DNA of 6,581 nt from assembly GCA_938018155.1 (NCBI GenBank), contig CALIIG010000072.1:1-6581 (forward strand). The letters run 5' to 3'. The position numbers and the translations under genes were made by a program. Source of the stretch: an uncultured Prevotella sp. GTDB lineage: Bacteria > Bacteroidota > Bacteroidia > Bacteroidales > Bacteroidaceae. Under the pieces are notes generated by a model. The model did not search any database. It had not been told where the DNA came from and saw only the letters and a list, made by a program, of their open reading frames with translations. Shown piece after piece: positions 6,493-6,581 of the stretch; within the stretch, counting starts at the first letter, position 1; every line of letters begins with the position of its first letter.

Positions 6493-6581
6493 CGCCCATA
6501 ATGTTATATAATAACGGCTTTATTCTGCATTGTATCTGGTTTTTTAACATAATGGTTCTCTGTTTGTGCTGTACGGTTTCG
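6493..6581. other. Upstream region of gltB to window edge
   Basis: This AT-rich stretch has no open frame of note. It contains the palindrome GTTATATAATAAC at 6503-6515 and two copies of CATAATG (6497-6503 and 6548-6554) 51 bp apart. These could be regulator-binding sites, but sequences this short and AT-rich also arise by chance. The neighbouring gene, if any, lies beyond the window. Confidence 0.3.

Overview
The window carries the two subunits of bacterial NADPH-dependent glutamate synthase (GOGAT), both on the minus strand: gltB (large subunit, 6438 down to 1825), then gltD (small subunit, 1655 down to 246). Nothing else in it is convincingly a gene. Both proteins look full length and intact, with the expected catalytic and iron-sulfur residues.

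Organism: most likely a member of the Bacteroidales, perhaps Prevotellaceae. The reasons are moderate GC content, no Shine-Dalgarno sequences before either start codon, AT-rich leaders, a promoter element upstream of gltB matching the Bacteroidetes -7 consensus TAnnTTTG, and the character of the proteins. Genus cannot be fixed from this window.

Layout, left to right. Bases 1-78 are strikingly GC-rich and hold about three degenerate units of 22-23 bp (or a 45-bp period), probably the edge of a repeat lying outside the window. Bases 79-184 hold no supportable gene. Bases 185-217 are a strong hairpin terminator for the glt transcript, overlapped by a perfect 14-bp palindrome at 213-226. Then come gltD (246-1655), a 169-bp spacer (1656-1824) with a purine-rich GTAAAA-type repeat directly after the gltB stop, and gltB (1825-6438). 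The right end (6439-6581) is the gltB leader and promoter region. It has two head-to-tail copies of TAATTTTG and a perfect 9-bp inverted repeat whose inner-strand arm ends on the first base of the gltB ATG.

How the genes work together: GltB hydrolyses glutamine in its N-terminal amidotransferase domain, channels the ammonia to its FMN site and aminates 2-oxoglutarate. GltD oxidises NADPH on FAD and passes electrons through iron-sulfur clusters to GltB. With glutamine synthetase this forms the main route of ammonium assimilation. I see no novel multi-gene system here. The items most worth a second look are the GC-rich repeat at the left edge and the architecture of the gltB leader.
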